From NCBI GenBank assembly GCA_965204465.1, contig OZ241995.1:806001-870000 (forward strand): 64,000 nucleotides of DNA, written 5' to 3'. Numbering within the stretch: the stretch's first letter is position 1; every line of letters begins with the position of its first letter. Below are positions 26,405-37,000 of the stretch, one piece after another. Source of the stretch: CBDBES01 sp965204465. GTDB lineage: Bacteria > Spirochaetota > Leptospiria > Turneriellales > CBDBES01. Below the pieces are notes generated by a model, which made no database searches, was not told the DNA's origin, and saw only the letters and a program-made list of their open reading frames with translations. Position numbers and translations under genes: made by a program.

Positions 26405-26830
26405 GTGAAACAATTGAGTCCATATTTAACCATCCCCGGCAGATGCGAAGAAGCACTCAACTTTTATAAAGAATGCTTAGGGGGTGAAATTATCTCCATG
26501 GAAACCTTTGCAGAATCTAAGTCTCAAATGAAGATTCCTGAGGAATATAAATCTAAGATAATTCATTCTGAATTCAAGGCAGAAGAAATTTACTTCATGG
26601 CTTCTGACGGAAGGCCAGGTTACTCTGAAGAGGAGGCCAGAAGCAATATTGCTCTGAGTATTAATTTCTCAGATGAAGACGAACAAGAAAAAGTTTTTAA
26701 TGCCCTCTCGCAGGGGGGTAAAATAAGCATGCCGCTGCAAAACACTTTTTATAGTAGAAAATTTGGAATGTTTGAAGATAAATTTGGTATTCAATGGATG
26801 CTCCATTTTGGTAGCTTACCTAAAAAATAA
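26405..26830 (+). CDS. PhnB-like VOC-superfamily protein
   Basis: A 141-residue protein of the PhnB/3-demethylubiquinone-methyltransferase-like branch of the vicinal-oxygen-chelate superfamily. Diagnostic text: PYLTIPGRCEEALNFYKECLGGE, then IIHSEFKAEEIYFMASDG, and FGMFEDKFGIQWMLHF at the end. The usual binding His appears in HSEFK and Glu/Gln residues follow, so a metal is plausible. The start is GTG with GGAGAAAA seven to eleven bases before it. Its substrate is unknown. Confidence 0.85.
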   Translation: MKQLSPYLTIPGRCEEALNFYKECLGGEIISMETFAESKSQMKIPEEYKSKIIHSEFKAEEIYFMASDGRPGYSEEEARSNIALSINFSDEDEQEKVFNALSQGGKISMPLQNTFYSRKFGMFEDKFGIQWMLHFGSLPKK

Positions 26831-26990
26831 GTTGATTGACTGAACTATTCTAGCCTCTATATGTTTAGTGGAATGAGTTATATAACATTTTTTATTCCAA
26901 AGGCCATTGCAAGGGTCGGTGGGAATCTATTTACTATGATAATATTGCATACACTGGGCACCAATAGATAAAAATCACTCAAAAGAATGA

Positions 26991-28342
26991 ATGAAACTCC
27001 CCCGAAAGAAAGTTTTTACAAAAGAAATTTTTGGCTGGTGCATGTTCGATTTTGCGAACTCCGCCTATACTACCGTCATCATAACAGTGATATTTGGTCC
27101 TATATTCACCAATATTATTGTTCCACCCTCCAATACCCCTAATGATCAATATGCAGCTGGTAATACATTATGGGCTACAGCACTAGGTATTTCATATATT
27201 TTGGTTGTATTGAGCGCCCCATTCTTTGGGGCCATTACAGATTTTTCTGCAAATAAAAAAAGATTTTTGTTTGCCAGCTATATTGTATGCATTTTAGCCA
27301 CCGCTTCATTGTGGTTTGTAGCCAGTAGTGATTTTTATCTATTGGCATTTTTACTGATCATTGTCTCTAACTTTGCCTTTTCTTCCGGTGAAAATTTTAT
27401 TTCCAGTTTTCTGCCCTTCTTAGGGCGTCAAAAGGATCTGGGTAAAATTTCTGGTTATGCATGGGGAGTTGGTTATTTTGGAGGACTATTATCCATAATC
27501 ATAATAAAACTTTTGCTAGGTGAAAGCGAAGCAGAAAACTATGATAATTTAAGGTTAGTAGGGCCAATTACGGCTCTCTTTTTTCTCATTGCAGGGATTC
27601 CTACGTTTCTTTTTCTAAGGGAACCTGGGATTGACATACCTGTACAGAAAAGCATTTCATTCTTTAAATCAGGATACGAAAGACTCTTTGATACGCTTAA
27701 AAATTTAAAGAAATTCAAAGACCTGTCTGTTTTCTTAGTCTCCATGTTTTTTGCTTTGGCTTCTTTATATATTGTGATCAGCTTTACATTCGTGTATGGT
27801 AAACAGGTCATAGGTCTGGATAGTCATCAGGAAGCTATTGTATTCGTGCTAACCCAATTTTCGGCTGCATTTGGATCGGTTGTATTTGGATTATTACAAG
27901 ATCGTTTGGGCGCTTTGAAATCTTTTTTACTTACGATCACATTATGGATATTCGCTGCATTAATGTTATATTTCATTCAAGATGTGGTATTGATCTTGAA
28001 CCAAAAATTTCATTTCAATTCAAGTGTGCAGTCCTTTTTTATGTTACTCGCAGTATTCGCCGGCATAGGCCTGGGGGGGATGCAGTCTGCCAGCAGAACC
28101 ATCATTGGACTATTTTCGCCTCCTGGCAGATCAGGCGAGTTTTTTGGCCTATGGGGTTGTCCGGTAAATTGGCTGCCGCATTTGGTTTATTTGCTATCGC
28201 CTGGCTACAGAATATATTTGGATTGAGAGATTCATTTCTGGTATTGATCTTATTTTTTTCTCTGTCTTTGATCATAGGGCTGTTTGTGAATGAGAAAAGA
28301 GGTATTTATTCTTTCTCTGAAAAACCTGAGGATATTAGATAA
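26991..28342 (+). pseudogene. UMF1/Atg22-type MFS transporter, frameshifted near its C-terminus
   Basis: The first 387 codons encode a typical UMF1-family major facilitator, beginning EIFGWCMFDFANSAYTTVII and running through about eleven membrane segments to GLFSPPGRSGEFFGLWG. At about 28153-28157 one G seems missing (GGGG where five would keep frame). The native ending GLSGKLAAAFGLFAIAWLQ continues in another frame to the stop at 28340-28342. The annotated frame instead ends at 28226 with an unrelated tail. A G7 tract lies at 28073-28079. This could be a true mutation or a consensus error; otherwise the gene is intact. Confidence 0.8.
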
Positions 28343-28409
28343 TCAATCCCTTAAAAATATTTTTAAAGCTATTCAATTATAGTCTGTAAGATAAGCCGCT
28401 CTATTCAAT

Positions 28410-29789
28410 TTAAAAATGAGTTCTTATGTATGTATATATATCCGAAACAGCACCATCAAATTCAGATCCTTCTGCATAGAAAAATATTCTGGAAGATAAT
28501 ATGATAATCGTTTCGTCATTCAGATCATATTGTATCTGGGGTAATAGTAGTATACTATTTCCCTGTAAGTCATAGATAAAGAATAAAGAAGCCTGATAGA
28601 CCGAAAAAAATTGATAGCTTAAAGACATTTGCCAGAATATGATTTTTTTAGTTAATAGACGTCCCGCCGTTCTAAAAAAACCAATACCAGAAGGTAATGG
28701 ATCAAATAAACCAGCAGAAACACCTGCCTCATATTGAGACAGATTTCTTTCCGCATTGAATTTACTTCCAGATGCACCATTAATGAATAATTCGGTGCTT
28801 GCCATCAACTCCCCCCAGAAGGCATAACTGGCTCCGATCACTCCTTGTCGGGATACTTTATTCTCTAAAATGAGTTCATTCTGCCGCAGTTCAATGCCAG
28901 ATACACTGGTCTGATCCAACGAAAATTCTAAACCAAATAGATCAGAAATATTGATACTGTATTCACTTTCATAGCGTTCTAAATAGATCCCCCTTATAAT
29001 GGCCCCCCCAATACCCCAGGCAAACTCCCCTCCCCATACCCAGGAATGGAAATGATATCCTGAAACGATTGAAATATCCACATCTTCCCAAGTGGATTTA
29101 TATCTGATCAATGCATTTACATCTTCAATTCTTAAATGCAGATAATTTTTATCACCCTTTCTTCTATAGGGGACTCCCACGAATTGAATGAAGTCTGTAT
29201 CATTGATATAATAACTCAAATCAATGGAATCTGCCCCTGGTACACTCTCAAAATCCAGCGTAAGAGCATCTATAGGGGTGATCAGGTCCAATGGATTTAA
29301 AAATCTTCCCTGTCCCCAGCTAATTGCCTGCCTGCCTATCATGATCGAGAAATTTTTTATGCTATAGGCTATAAATAATCGATGCACTGAATACCGAAAT
29401 AAAAATTCTTCTTCTTCTAAACTCCCTTCTAAGGGAAATAAACGATTTTGTGGATAGATGTTCCATAAAGAAATAAATTCATCCGAATTACCTCTATTTG
29501 AAAATATAAAATCCAGATCGGCATCTAAATGAGCCTGAAAATCGTATTTTTTATAACCCATGTTCCCCCTAATGGTTGAAAAGGAGGTGACCAGTGTATC
29601 TTTTCTGAAAAAAGAATTTATCCCATGCCTAAAAAAGCCTCCATACTGAAAAGGTGTTTCCAGATCATCTTCTTCTGCAAAGGATGTATCTATTTGATTT
29701 TCTAAGGGTTTCTGGGCAAGAAGATGATAATGTAAAAAGAAAATAAAAATGAAAAAAAAAACTGCATTAGGAATGTAAAACTTTGCCAT
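28410..29789 (-). CDS. Outer-membrane beta-barrel protein of an ABC operon
   Basis: A 459-residue exported protein with a signal peptide (FFFIFIFFLHYHLLAQ). The mature part alternates aromatic and polar residues and ends in Phe, as beta-barrels do. GRQAISWGQGRFLNPLDLITP resembles the DUF1302/alginate-porin-like group. Its start overlaps the ATPase gene by 23 bases, and permease, ATPase and barrel are in one direction. This suggests the barrel partners the transporter, perhaps as an outer-membrane exit or acceptor; substrate unknown. Confidence 0.7.
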   Translation of the reverse strand: MAKFYIPNAVFFFIFIFFLHYHLLAQKPLENQIDTSFAEEDDLETPFQYGGFFRHGINSFFRKDTLVTSFSTIRGNMGYKKYDFQAHLDADLDFIFSNRGNSDEFISLWNIYPQNRLFPLEGSLEEEEFLFRYSVHRLFIAYSIKNFSIMIGRQAISWGQGRFLNPLDLITPIDALTLDFESVPGADSIDLSYYINDTDFIQFVGVPYRRKGDKNYLHLRIEDVNALIRYKSTWEDVDISIVSGYHFHSWVWGGEFAWGIGGAIIRGIYLERYESEYSINISDLFGLEFSLDQTSVSGIELRQNELILENKVSRQGVIGASYAFWGELMASTELFINGASGSKFNAERNLSQYEAGVSAGLFDPLPSGIGFFRTAGRLLTKKIIFWQMSLSYQFFSVYQASLFFIYDLQGNSILLLPQIQYDLNDETIIILSSRIFFYAEGSEFDGAVSDIYTYIRTHF

Positions 29790-30441
29790 CTTGCAATTTG
29801 ATCACTCTCTTTGCCTTTCTTACTACTCTGCTATCATGAGTACTAAAAAGGAATGTTGTCTTTTTATTTAAGGACATTTGAAGCATTATATCCAGAAGTG
29901 TTTCTGCATTTTCTCCATCCAGATTAGCAGTGGGTTCATCTGCCAGAACAAGGGTAGGGCTAGAGACCAATGCTCTTGCCACGGCCACTCTTTGCTGCTG
30001 ACCTCCAGACATTTCGCGGGGAAAACGATCTTTCAGTTCTGATATCTTCATCTCTTTAAAAAGATCAATAACCCTCTTTCTTCTTTGAGGCTTATCTATC
30101 CCCTGTAGAAGCAATACATATTCTACATTTTCAAGGGCAGTCAGAACAGGAATCAAATTATATGCCTGAAAAATGAATCCTAACTTTTGCAGCCTTAAAT
30201 TAGAAAGTTCTTTTTTATTCAATTTGCTTATGTCCTGGCCATCTAAAATGATCTTACCTGATGTGGGGGTGTCTAAGGCGCCTATCAAATTCAATAGAGT
30301 GGTCTTGCCCGAACCAGAGGGGCCCACGATTGCAGTAAATTCTCCTTTTTCTATAGAAATATTAATTCCTTTTAAAGCCTGTACCGTAATATCTCCTTGC
30401 TGAAAGTTTTTAATGATTTTTGTTGTCTTGATTAAACTCAT
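29767..30441 (-). CDS. LolD/MacB-type ABC transporter ATPase
   Basis: A 224-residue ATPase of the LolD/FtsE/MacB branch. Walker A GPSGSGKTT is at 40-48, the Q-loop is in FIFQAYNLIPVLTALENVEY, the signature is MSGGQQQRVAVARAL, Walker B is LVLADEPTANLD, and the H-loop is FSTHD. Such ATPases drive extraction of lipoproteins or substrates from the inner membrane without transporting through it. It lies four bases after the permease gene and overlaps the barrel gene. Confidence 0.93.
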   Translation of the reverse strand: MSLIKTTKIIKNFQQGDITVQALKGINISIEKGEFTAIVGPSGSGKTTLLNLIGALDTPTSGKIILDGQDISKLNKKELSNLRLQKLGFIFQAYNLIPVLTALENVEYVLLLQGIDKPQRRKRVIDLFKEMKISELKDRFPREMSGGQQQRVAVARALVSSPTLVLADEPTANLDGENAETLLDIMLQMSLNKKTTFLFSTHDSRVVRKAKRVIKLQDGKVLHS

Positions 30442-30445
30442 ATTT

Positions 30446-31750
30446 TTATCTGCTATAAATTGCTTTGATGGGAAGTAACTTGACTGCCTTTATGGCTGGA
30501 TATAAAGATGCCACTAAACAAATAGAAAGAGATACATTCAGCCCCGTCCAAATATCGCTAAAATAAAGAGAGGGATAGATCATCGTTCCAGCGCCTCCCA
30601 TCATCTCCATTCCTTTTGAAAATGCGCTTAAAGAAACACCCGTTTGGGATAATATAGATATCATTCCACTTGCTAAAAGTATTCCCATGACCGACCCTAT
30701 TAGGCTAAGAAAAAAACTTTCTAAAATGACCATTGAAAATACTAAACTACCAGATGAACCAATCGCCCTTACGATTCCTATCTCTCTAACTCTCTCAAAA
30801 ACAGACATCAATACAGAATTCAATAGAACGAATGCAAATCCCAAAAGTAAGATCATATAAAAGATGAGCATAAAAGCATCTGAGAGCTCCAATAGTCGGG
30901 TAACCCCAGGCTGCAATTCTTTATAGGTCATGACATCCAATTCTAAATTTTTAGAGACATTCACTATTTTTTCTTTTAGATGATCTGCCGATCTTCGGTC
31001 TTGAGCAAGATAGATAGCATAACTAAAATGATCAGATGTATTGTCAAATAGCTTAGAAAGATCTTCTCTTAATATGAGTACAGTATATTTCTCTAATGGT
31101 TCTGCAATGGACTGAAATATCCCCTGCACCCTCAAGCGCACTGAACCAGGAGAGCCTTCTTTATTTCCTATAGATAGTACGATGGTATCTCCCAGGTCTA
31201 TCTCAAATTTTTTTGCATTTGCCAACCCCAGTACACATGGAATGATCCCATACAATTCATCTTGGGAATTTGTACCGCTAAAGTATTCCCCCCGGATGAT
31301 CCATTCGTCGAAGCTGCTTATATTTTTTTCTGATCTTGGTTCTACTCCTAATATATTTACTCCTTGTACTTTAACTGCTAAACGTAGCAAACCGGCTCTT
31401 TCGAAACGAATGCTGGAATCAATTTTTGTTAATTGAGAGTCCAATAACTGATCTTGCTTATTTTTTATATTTCTGATCAGTTGTATTGTCTTTGTTGGGT
31501 CTTTAAATAACATTTTATTCTTTCTTGTTTTAGAATAATCCTTAGGCCTTATTTGAACATGTCCCAAACCAGATTCTATGGCCCCATCCACCCAAATTTT
31601 GGCAAGCCCATTCATTAAAGAAACCGTCAAAAGAACACCTAACATACCTACCGAGGCGGCGGCCATTACTAAATATGATCTCTTCTTTTGCCTCCATATA
31701 TTACGCCAGCCAAGTGTAACAAGTAAAATTATATGATCCATGATCCTCAT
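30446..31750 (-). CDS. FtsX/LolC-like ABC permease
   Basis: A 434-residue permease with one membrane segment near the N-terminus (RSYLVMAAASVGMLGVLLTVSLMNG), a periplasmic domain of about 230 residues, and three C-terminal membrane segments (starting LIFYMILLLGFAFVLLNSVLMSVFERVREIGIVRAIG). The FERVREIGIVRAIGSS coupling segment is typical of the MacB/FtsX/LolC fold. It is first in the operon with the ATPase and the barrel gene. LolC-like proteins normally sort lipoproteins. Function here is inferred from family and neighbours. Confidence 0.88.
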   Translation of the reverse strand: MRIMDHIILLVTLGWRNIWRQKKRSYLVMAAASVGMLGVLLTVSLMNGLAKIWVDGAIESGLGHVQIRPKDYSKTRKNKMLFKDPTKTIQLIRNIKNKQDQLLDSQLTKIDSSIRFERAGLLRLAVKVQGVNILGVEPRSEKNISSFDEWIIRGEYFSGTNSQDELYGIIPCVLGLANAKKFEIDLGDTIVLSIGNKEGSPGSVRLRVQGIFQSIAEPLEKYTVLILREDLSKLFDNTSDHFSYAIYLAQDRRSADHLKEKIVNVSKNLELDVMTYKELQPGVTRLLELSDAFMLIFYMILLLGFAFVLLNSVLMSVFERVREIGIVRAIGSSGSLVFSMVILESFFLSLIGSVMGILLASGMISILSQTGVSLSAFSKGMEMMGGAGTMIYPSLYFSDIWTGLNVSLSICLVASLYPAIKAVKLLPIKAIYSR

Positions 31751-31894
31751 ATTCTTTTTTCTTTATAATTATAGTTCAATACCAAAAGCCCAAAAACTAA
31801 AGAAGAATTTATTCCCTATAGCGTACAGATATTTTTTTTGTTTTTCAGTGCATATTTATTTTTTTATGATTGAACGGGTTATGTATTTGGGATA

Positions 31895-32506
31895 TTGAAG
31901 GTACCATTCTTCTTTTCACCCTATCGCCATATATGTGACAGCCATATAGTTGCCAAAAAATTACGCTTGCAAAGCTATTATTTTATTTCAAATTGTCTTG
32001 TGCGTTTTTTATATATTCTATTTTTGTTTTTTCTGACCTGCATCTCTCACGTACAAACAGAATACTTATCTATATCTTCTAAGAAAAATACGGATCGATC
32101 TATCAAAGAAAATAAGAAAGCTCCTAAGAAAATATGGACAGTTCATTTTAGAAATATAAAGAATAAAATAGTTGCATTAAAAGTTGAGGTTGCACAAACA
32201 AAGGCAGAAAAATCCAGAGGTCTGATGTTCAGAAAAAAGATAGATGAAAACTCAGGAATGATATTTGTATATAAAAAACCTATCATGATGCGTTTTTGGA
32301 TGCGCTATACAAGTATACCCCTATCCATTGCATTTATAAATAGAAAAAATATTATTACAGATATCTATGATATGAAACCACATAGCGAAAAAATAATCTC
32401 TTCTACTTTACCAGCAATATATGCAATAGAAGCAAACAAGGGTTGGTTCAAGAAAAATTTTATCTATCCAAATTCTATCATAAAGATCATTAAGGCGGCA
32501 CAATAA
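31895..32506 (+). CDS. DUF192 family secreted protein
   Basis: A DUF192 protein of up to 203 residues. A hydrophobic segment (RFLYILFLFFLTCISHVQ) at about residues 37-54 works as a signal sequence. The DUF192 domain follows with VAQTKAEKSRGLMFRK, GMIFVYKKPIMMRFWMRYTSIPLSIAFI and a late AIEANKGWFKK. The start is uncertain: TTG at 31895 gives a long front end, whereas TTG 31967 or GTG 32000 gives a more ordinary signal peptide. hflX starts 19 bases after its stop. The domain's role is unknown. Confidence 0.75.
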   Translation: MKVPFFFSPYRHICDSHIVAKKLRLQSYYFISNCLVRFLYILFLFFLTCISHVQTEYLSISSKKNTDRSIKENKKAPKKIWTVHFRNIKNKIVALKVEVAQTKAEKSRGLMFRKKIDENSGMIFVYKKPIMMRFWMRYTSIPLSIAFINRKNIITDIYDMKPHSEKIISSTLPAIYAIEANKGWFKKNFIYPNSIIKIIKAAQ

Positions 32507-32525
32507 TAGAGAATCGTTTTATTCC

Positions 32526-33764
32526 ATGGATGCTTCTTCACTAGCTCAATATTATCCCACATATTTTAATAATAAAGAATACAGAGCACTTCTAGTGGGA
32601 CAATATGGTTCGATCCTATACCCTAACAAAGATATACAGCTAGGTTCTTTAGCCGAACTTTGTCATCTTTCTGATACAGCGAATATAAATAAATCCGATC
32701 AATTATTTTTTTATATTCCTAGTCCAGACCCAGGGCAATTTTTCACGAAGGGTATATTAGAAAATATAAGACTAAAAATCAAAGAAACTAATTCTAATTT
32801 GCTGATCATTGATACAAATCTAATGTCAAGACAGCTGAGTAATTTACAAGCGCATTTAGGAGTACAGGTTATCGGACGGGTTGAGCTGATTCTGGATATT
32901 TTTGCGATGAGGGCTAAGACAAAGACCGCTGCCTTGCAGGTAGAATTAGCGAAACTCGTCTATATATTACCCCGTTTAAAAGGATTAGGTGATGTTCTTT
33001 CTCGTTTAGGGGGTGGAATTGGAACAAGAGGACCTGGAGAAACAATGCTAGAGGCAGATAGAAGGCATATTCGAAGAAGAATACGTAAAATAAGGTCATC
33101 TCTGCAGAAAGTATCCAAACATCACCAGAATATTCGCAAGAATCGGTTTCTACCCGTTGTTGCCTTAGTGGGTTATACAAACGCAGGTAAAACCACACTA
33201 TTAAATCAATTGAGTTCTAGCCCCAGAAAACTATTCGCAGAGGATCGTTTATTTGCCACTTTAGATTCGCATTCCAGAAGGATATATTTAGGCGAAATGA
33301 ATTACAGACCTGTCTATGGAATCGTAACCGATACAATTGGATTTATTTGTAATCTACCCGCTAAGTTGATCGCCGCCTTTTCGTCCACTTTAGAAGAAAT
33401 TTATCACACAGATGCGATCATTATAGTAGCGGATTCTTCTAGCAGTAAGCTGGAAGAAGAGTTATTTGTGGTTGAAAAAGAACTTAAAAAATTGAACGTT
33501 TCAAATAAAGAGAGAATTTTATTTTTAAATAAAGCAGATAAAATATCGGCAAGGGAAAAAAAAGAATGGATTAAAAAGTATCCATACGCTATCTTAGGTA
33601 GTGCCAATTCTAAAAAAGGCATTTTAGAATTAAGAAAAAATTTATTCTTCATGCTCCAAAAAAGAAATATTCTAAAGACTTCAAATACAGAACAGTTGGA
33701 TCTATCGCCGTCCATAAAAGATGGTACACCAGGAAGAGTATCCATGCAACTCGAGGATGGTTAG
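32526..33764 (+). CDS. hflX: GTPase HflX
   Basis: A 412-residue ribosome-associated GTPase that can split or rescue stalled ribosomes. The N-terminal HflX domain ends in TKTAALQVELAKLVYILPRL, then the glycine-rich linker GGIGTRGPGET (163-173) and a coiled linker. The G domain has G1 GYTNAGKT (216-223), DTIGF, and LNKADK. The switch segment reads GFICNLPAKLIAAF instead of the usual GFIRKLPHQLVEAF, a modest variation. It follows the DUF192 gene and probably shares its transcript. Confidence 0.95.
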   Translation: MDASSLAQYYPTYFNNKEYRALLVGQYGSILYPNKDIQLGSLAELCHLSDTANINKSDQLFFYIPSPDPGQFFTKGILENIRLKIKETNSNLLIIDTNLMSRQLSNLQAHLGVQVIGRVELILDIFAMRAKTKTAALQVELAKLVYILPRLKGLGDVLSRLGGGIGTRGPGETMLEADRRHIRRRIRKIRSSLQKVSKHHQNIRKNRFLPVVALVGYTNAGKTTLLNQLSSSPRKLFAEDRLFATLDSHSRRIYLGEMNYRPVYGIVTDTIGFICNLPAKLIAAFSSTLEEIYHTDAIIIVADSSSSKLEEELFVVEKELKKLNVSNKERILFLNKADKISAREKKEWIKKYPYAILGSANSKKGILELRKNLFFMLQKRNILKTSNTEQLDLSPSIKDGTPGRVSMQLEDG

Positions 33765-34091
33765 AATTTAATACTATTTGCCCCCATTCTTACCTCTATT
33801 CTTAGACTTTCTATCCGAGGTGGCAGCTAAAAACGAATTCTCGTCGGAACAAAAAATACGATATAGATAATATATTGGATTATTCTTCTGTGTTGAGGCA
33901 CAGGCTCGATATGTGTACAAAGTACAGCCTAACGGCATTCACTCTTCGCAGTATAAAGGTTTCTACAAAAAAAATTCTTTTTTTTTCTTGACATCTCAGC
34001 GGCTTTTTGTGATATCTCTTATAGATCTTATGTTTTTTAGTATTGACGAAAAAATATATGTTCTGATTCTAGCGTCAAGGAGGCTTCAAAA
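33765..34091. other. Intergenic region upstream of the GH92 gene
   Basis: A 327-base gap. I see no RNA gene. TTGACA at 33988-33993 and TGATAT at 34010-34015 (spacing 16) form a candidate promoter, and AAGGAGG precedes ATG 34092. A 60-codon frame at 33913-34095 spans this promoter and is not supported as a gene. Confidence 0.5.
33988..34015 (+). promoter_or_regulatory. Candidate promoter of the GH92 lipoprotein gene
   Basis: A consensus TTGACA (33988-33993) is followed after 16 bases by TGATAT (34010-34015), 77 bases before the start codon. The -10 box is imperfect. A second weak TTGACG lies at 34043-34048. Confidence 0.4.
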
Positions 34092-37000
34092 ATGAAAAAC
34101 AGCATAACAAAAATGATGATACCAAACAAAGAGTGGTTTTATGAAAAACAGCAATACAGGGTTTTTAAAAAAACAGCATTGATGATGGCGATAAGTTTAT
34201 TCGCCTCTATCTTCTTCCTGATCCAATGTGAGGATAAACTGAACCTTGGTGGCCAAAATGATGGTAAACCAAACATTGGTAAACCAAATGTAACGGGTGT
34301 TTCTTTAAGGTTTACCGATATCGATCCTCTTCCGCTTCAAATAAGTGGCGAGCTTGTTTTAGTAAGATCAGCATATGAGAATGAGAGAACACAAGAAATG
34401 ACCTCTTATAATATATATTGTAGTAATTCTCAAGGTGCAGAGGCGATCCTTGATTCTCTCCATAAGATGCCCATTAGTACAGATGAAGCAAAATATGAAG
34501 AAGAATTTAAAATGGATGTTCCAAAGACAAGTCTTAAAAATTGTAGAAATATTCTGGTATATACTCAAAACAAAACAGGAGAAAGTGATGAAGCAGCATC
34601 CTTAGAAGGGGGTGTTACAGATAGAACTTTTCCCCAGGGGAAAGTAACGTCTAACTCTTTTGAGGATCATCCGGTAGATGCCACAGTCTATGCAAAACTT
34701 AATCTCATCACAAATGAGATTTTATTTACACATTTTGTATTCTATTGGGCAGATGCTGACGGGAATAAAGTGGGGAATAAAATACATGAAATTGAAAAAG
34801 GCGAACCTACTGCTGATGATAGTTACCAAATTAATCTAACAGATGCTTTGAAAAATATCTTTGTTGAAAGGAGAGGGGATGCAGAGCATGCAAATCTGGC
34901 TGTTCATATTAGAAATGATCTGGGTGAAAATGAAAATCACTCTTTGATACCTTGGGAAGATAAAATTGGAAAGATAAGAATTGTAATCGCATCTGAAGTT
35001 ACTTTTACAGATGAAGATGAAACGCAAGGGAAACTAAAAGGAACTTTGACCATTACCAAGCCTCTGGATGATTTAATTGATGGTACGACTCTTGAATATA
35101 AATTATATTTTGGAGGGGCTGATGGTCTAACAAAAATTGGTACATCCATTGCTACGATTTCCTCAAGTATTGTGGAAGATATGGTAGAGCATCCTGTTTC
35201 AGCGGATACAAACATACCCGCAAATGCATTCTATTTATTAGTATTTGTGGTGCTTGGTGGTGTAGAACAAGGAGAACCAACAGCATTACTTATAGAAGAT
35301 AAAACTCCTTCTGTTTTGGTTACTGGTATTGGTTTTACAGACACAGACCCTGAAGCAGGTGAAATAGGGGGAACTTTAAGCTTTTTAGAGCCCGCAGATA
35401 ATCAGCCCACCAGAGGGATTGCTTCCTATGAAGTATATTGGAGTGAAGACGGCAATATGAAGCTGCCATCTTCAACTTCCTTAGCAACCATCAACTCTGT
35501 AAGCACTGATAATACAATAAATCATTCAATTGCCAATGATCAGGCAATACCTCCTGGTGCTAATTTTCTATTGGTGTTTACAAACTTTACAGATGGTACA
35601 GAAGAATCTGAAGGACGGGCTGTTCCAATAAACGATTTGCATGTACCTGTTTTAGTCGTATCAAATGTTGCTTTTAGCGATACAGACCCAAATGAAGGTA
35701 AAATAGGAGGAGCTCTCAGCTTCCAGGAACCATCTATCGAAGAGGGTTTTAATAGCGTTATGAAATATAATTTATACTTTGGAGATGGACCTAATTCGCC
35801 CGATTCACTGCCTTTTGCTAATACCTCGCCTATAGCAGCAGGCGGTATGAATCAGTTTGTAGTCCCTGCAAATACGGTAATACCTGCTGTTTCTAGACCA
35901 CATCTTCTGGTATATGTAGTACGCAATGATGGTACTCCCACTGGTACTGAGGAGTCTTCTGTAAGTTTTATTCCTATAAGAGATGCAAAAATTCCTAATC
36001 TGATGGACACCACCATTAGCTCTACAGAAGATGCGGATGAAGAGGCTGGTAACATCAACATAGTCCTGTCAATAAGCAAAGAAACAGATGAAACGAATTT
36101 GTCTCATTATGTTCTTTACTGGGGTAATTTAAATGGGCCTAATTGTGCCAAAATAGGGGGCATGAGCCCAATAATAGAACTTCCCAAGACTGGTTCAAAC
36201 ATTTCGTATTCCTATACAGGTTCACTAAAGGGAGACTGCATTCTGGTTCATCTAAAAAATAGTGATGGTGAAAGTAGAGACTCTGCTCATACGGAAATAC
36301 AAGATACTTTTAGTATACCAAAACAGATCGCCGACTTTGTTGCAGCGGGAACTGACGCCTATGATCTGGTGGATACATTCATGGGTTCAGGAAGCGTTTC
36401 AGGACAGAGATCAGGACATTTAAATACTTTTAGCCGTGTGGCCCCAGCCGCTTCCCTGGCATTTGGATTGGTAAGAGTAAGCCCTATTAATCGAGTCACA
36501 GACAGGTATTTCTATGGTGCTCGTTGGAGACTTGACCCAAATAACGTACCCAGCCCAAATGCATTTTACAGACACAGACCAGATAATCTAGGCCGGCAAA
36601 TGCTGGTCCATAGCTTTTCCATGAATTCACTGAGTGGCCCGGGCTGTCCTGTCTCCAGAGATTTCCCCTTCATGGTGTATCCGGGTAGTAATGTATCAAC
36701 CAATTTTAAAGATCGTTCCACTGATCAAGATTTTGCAGGAGAAGCGAAAAAAGGCTATCAGATCAAACCCGGAACTAATCGAAATACATATATTAGAAAA
36801 GGTCAGCCAGGGTATATACGATATACATTTAACGATGCAAAACGTACTGATTTGAATATGACTGCCGAATTTACCGCTACCAGAAGAGCGGGAATTGGAA
36901 AATTCACCTTTCATGGTAGTCCTTCAACGGCAGTCATAGCCTTTACAGCCTATAATTCGGGTAATCGAAGAAGATCTGCCTCTTCCGTTAGCTATAATTC

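Noticed and set aside
26861..26971. 36-codon frame between the VOC and UMF1 genes (PKAIARVGGNLFTMIILHTLG)
   Set aside because: It faintly recalls deazaflavin nitroreductases but is too short and unsupported to call.
33913..34095. 60-codon frame ending at the GH92 start
   Set aside because: It covers the likely GH92 promoter and starts with GTG without a ribosome site.
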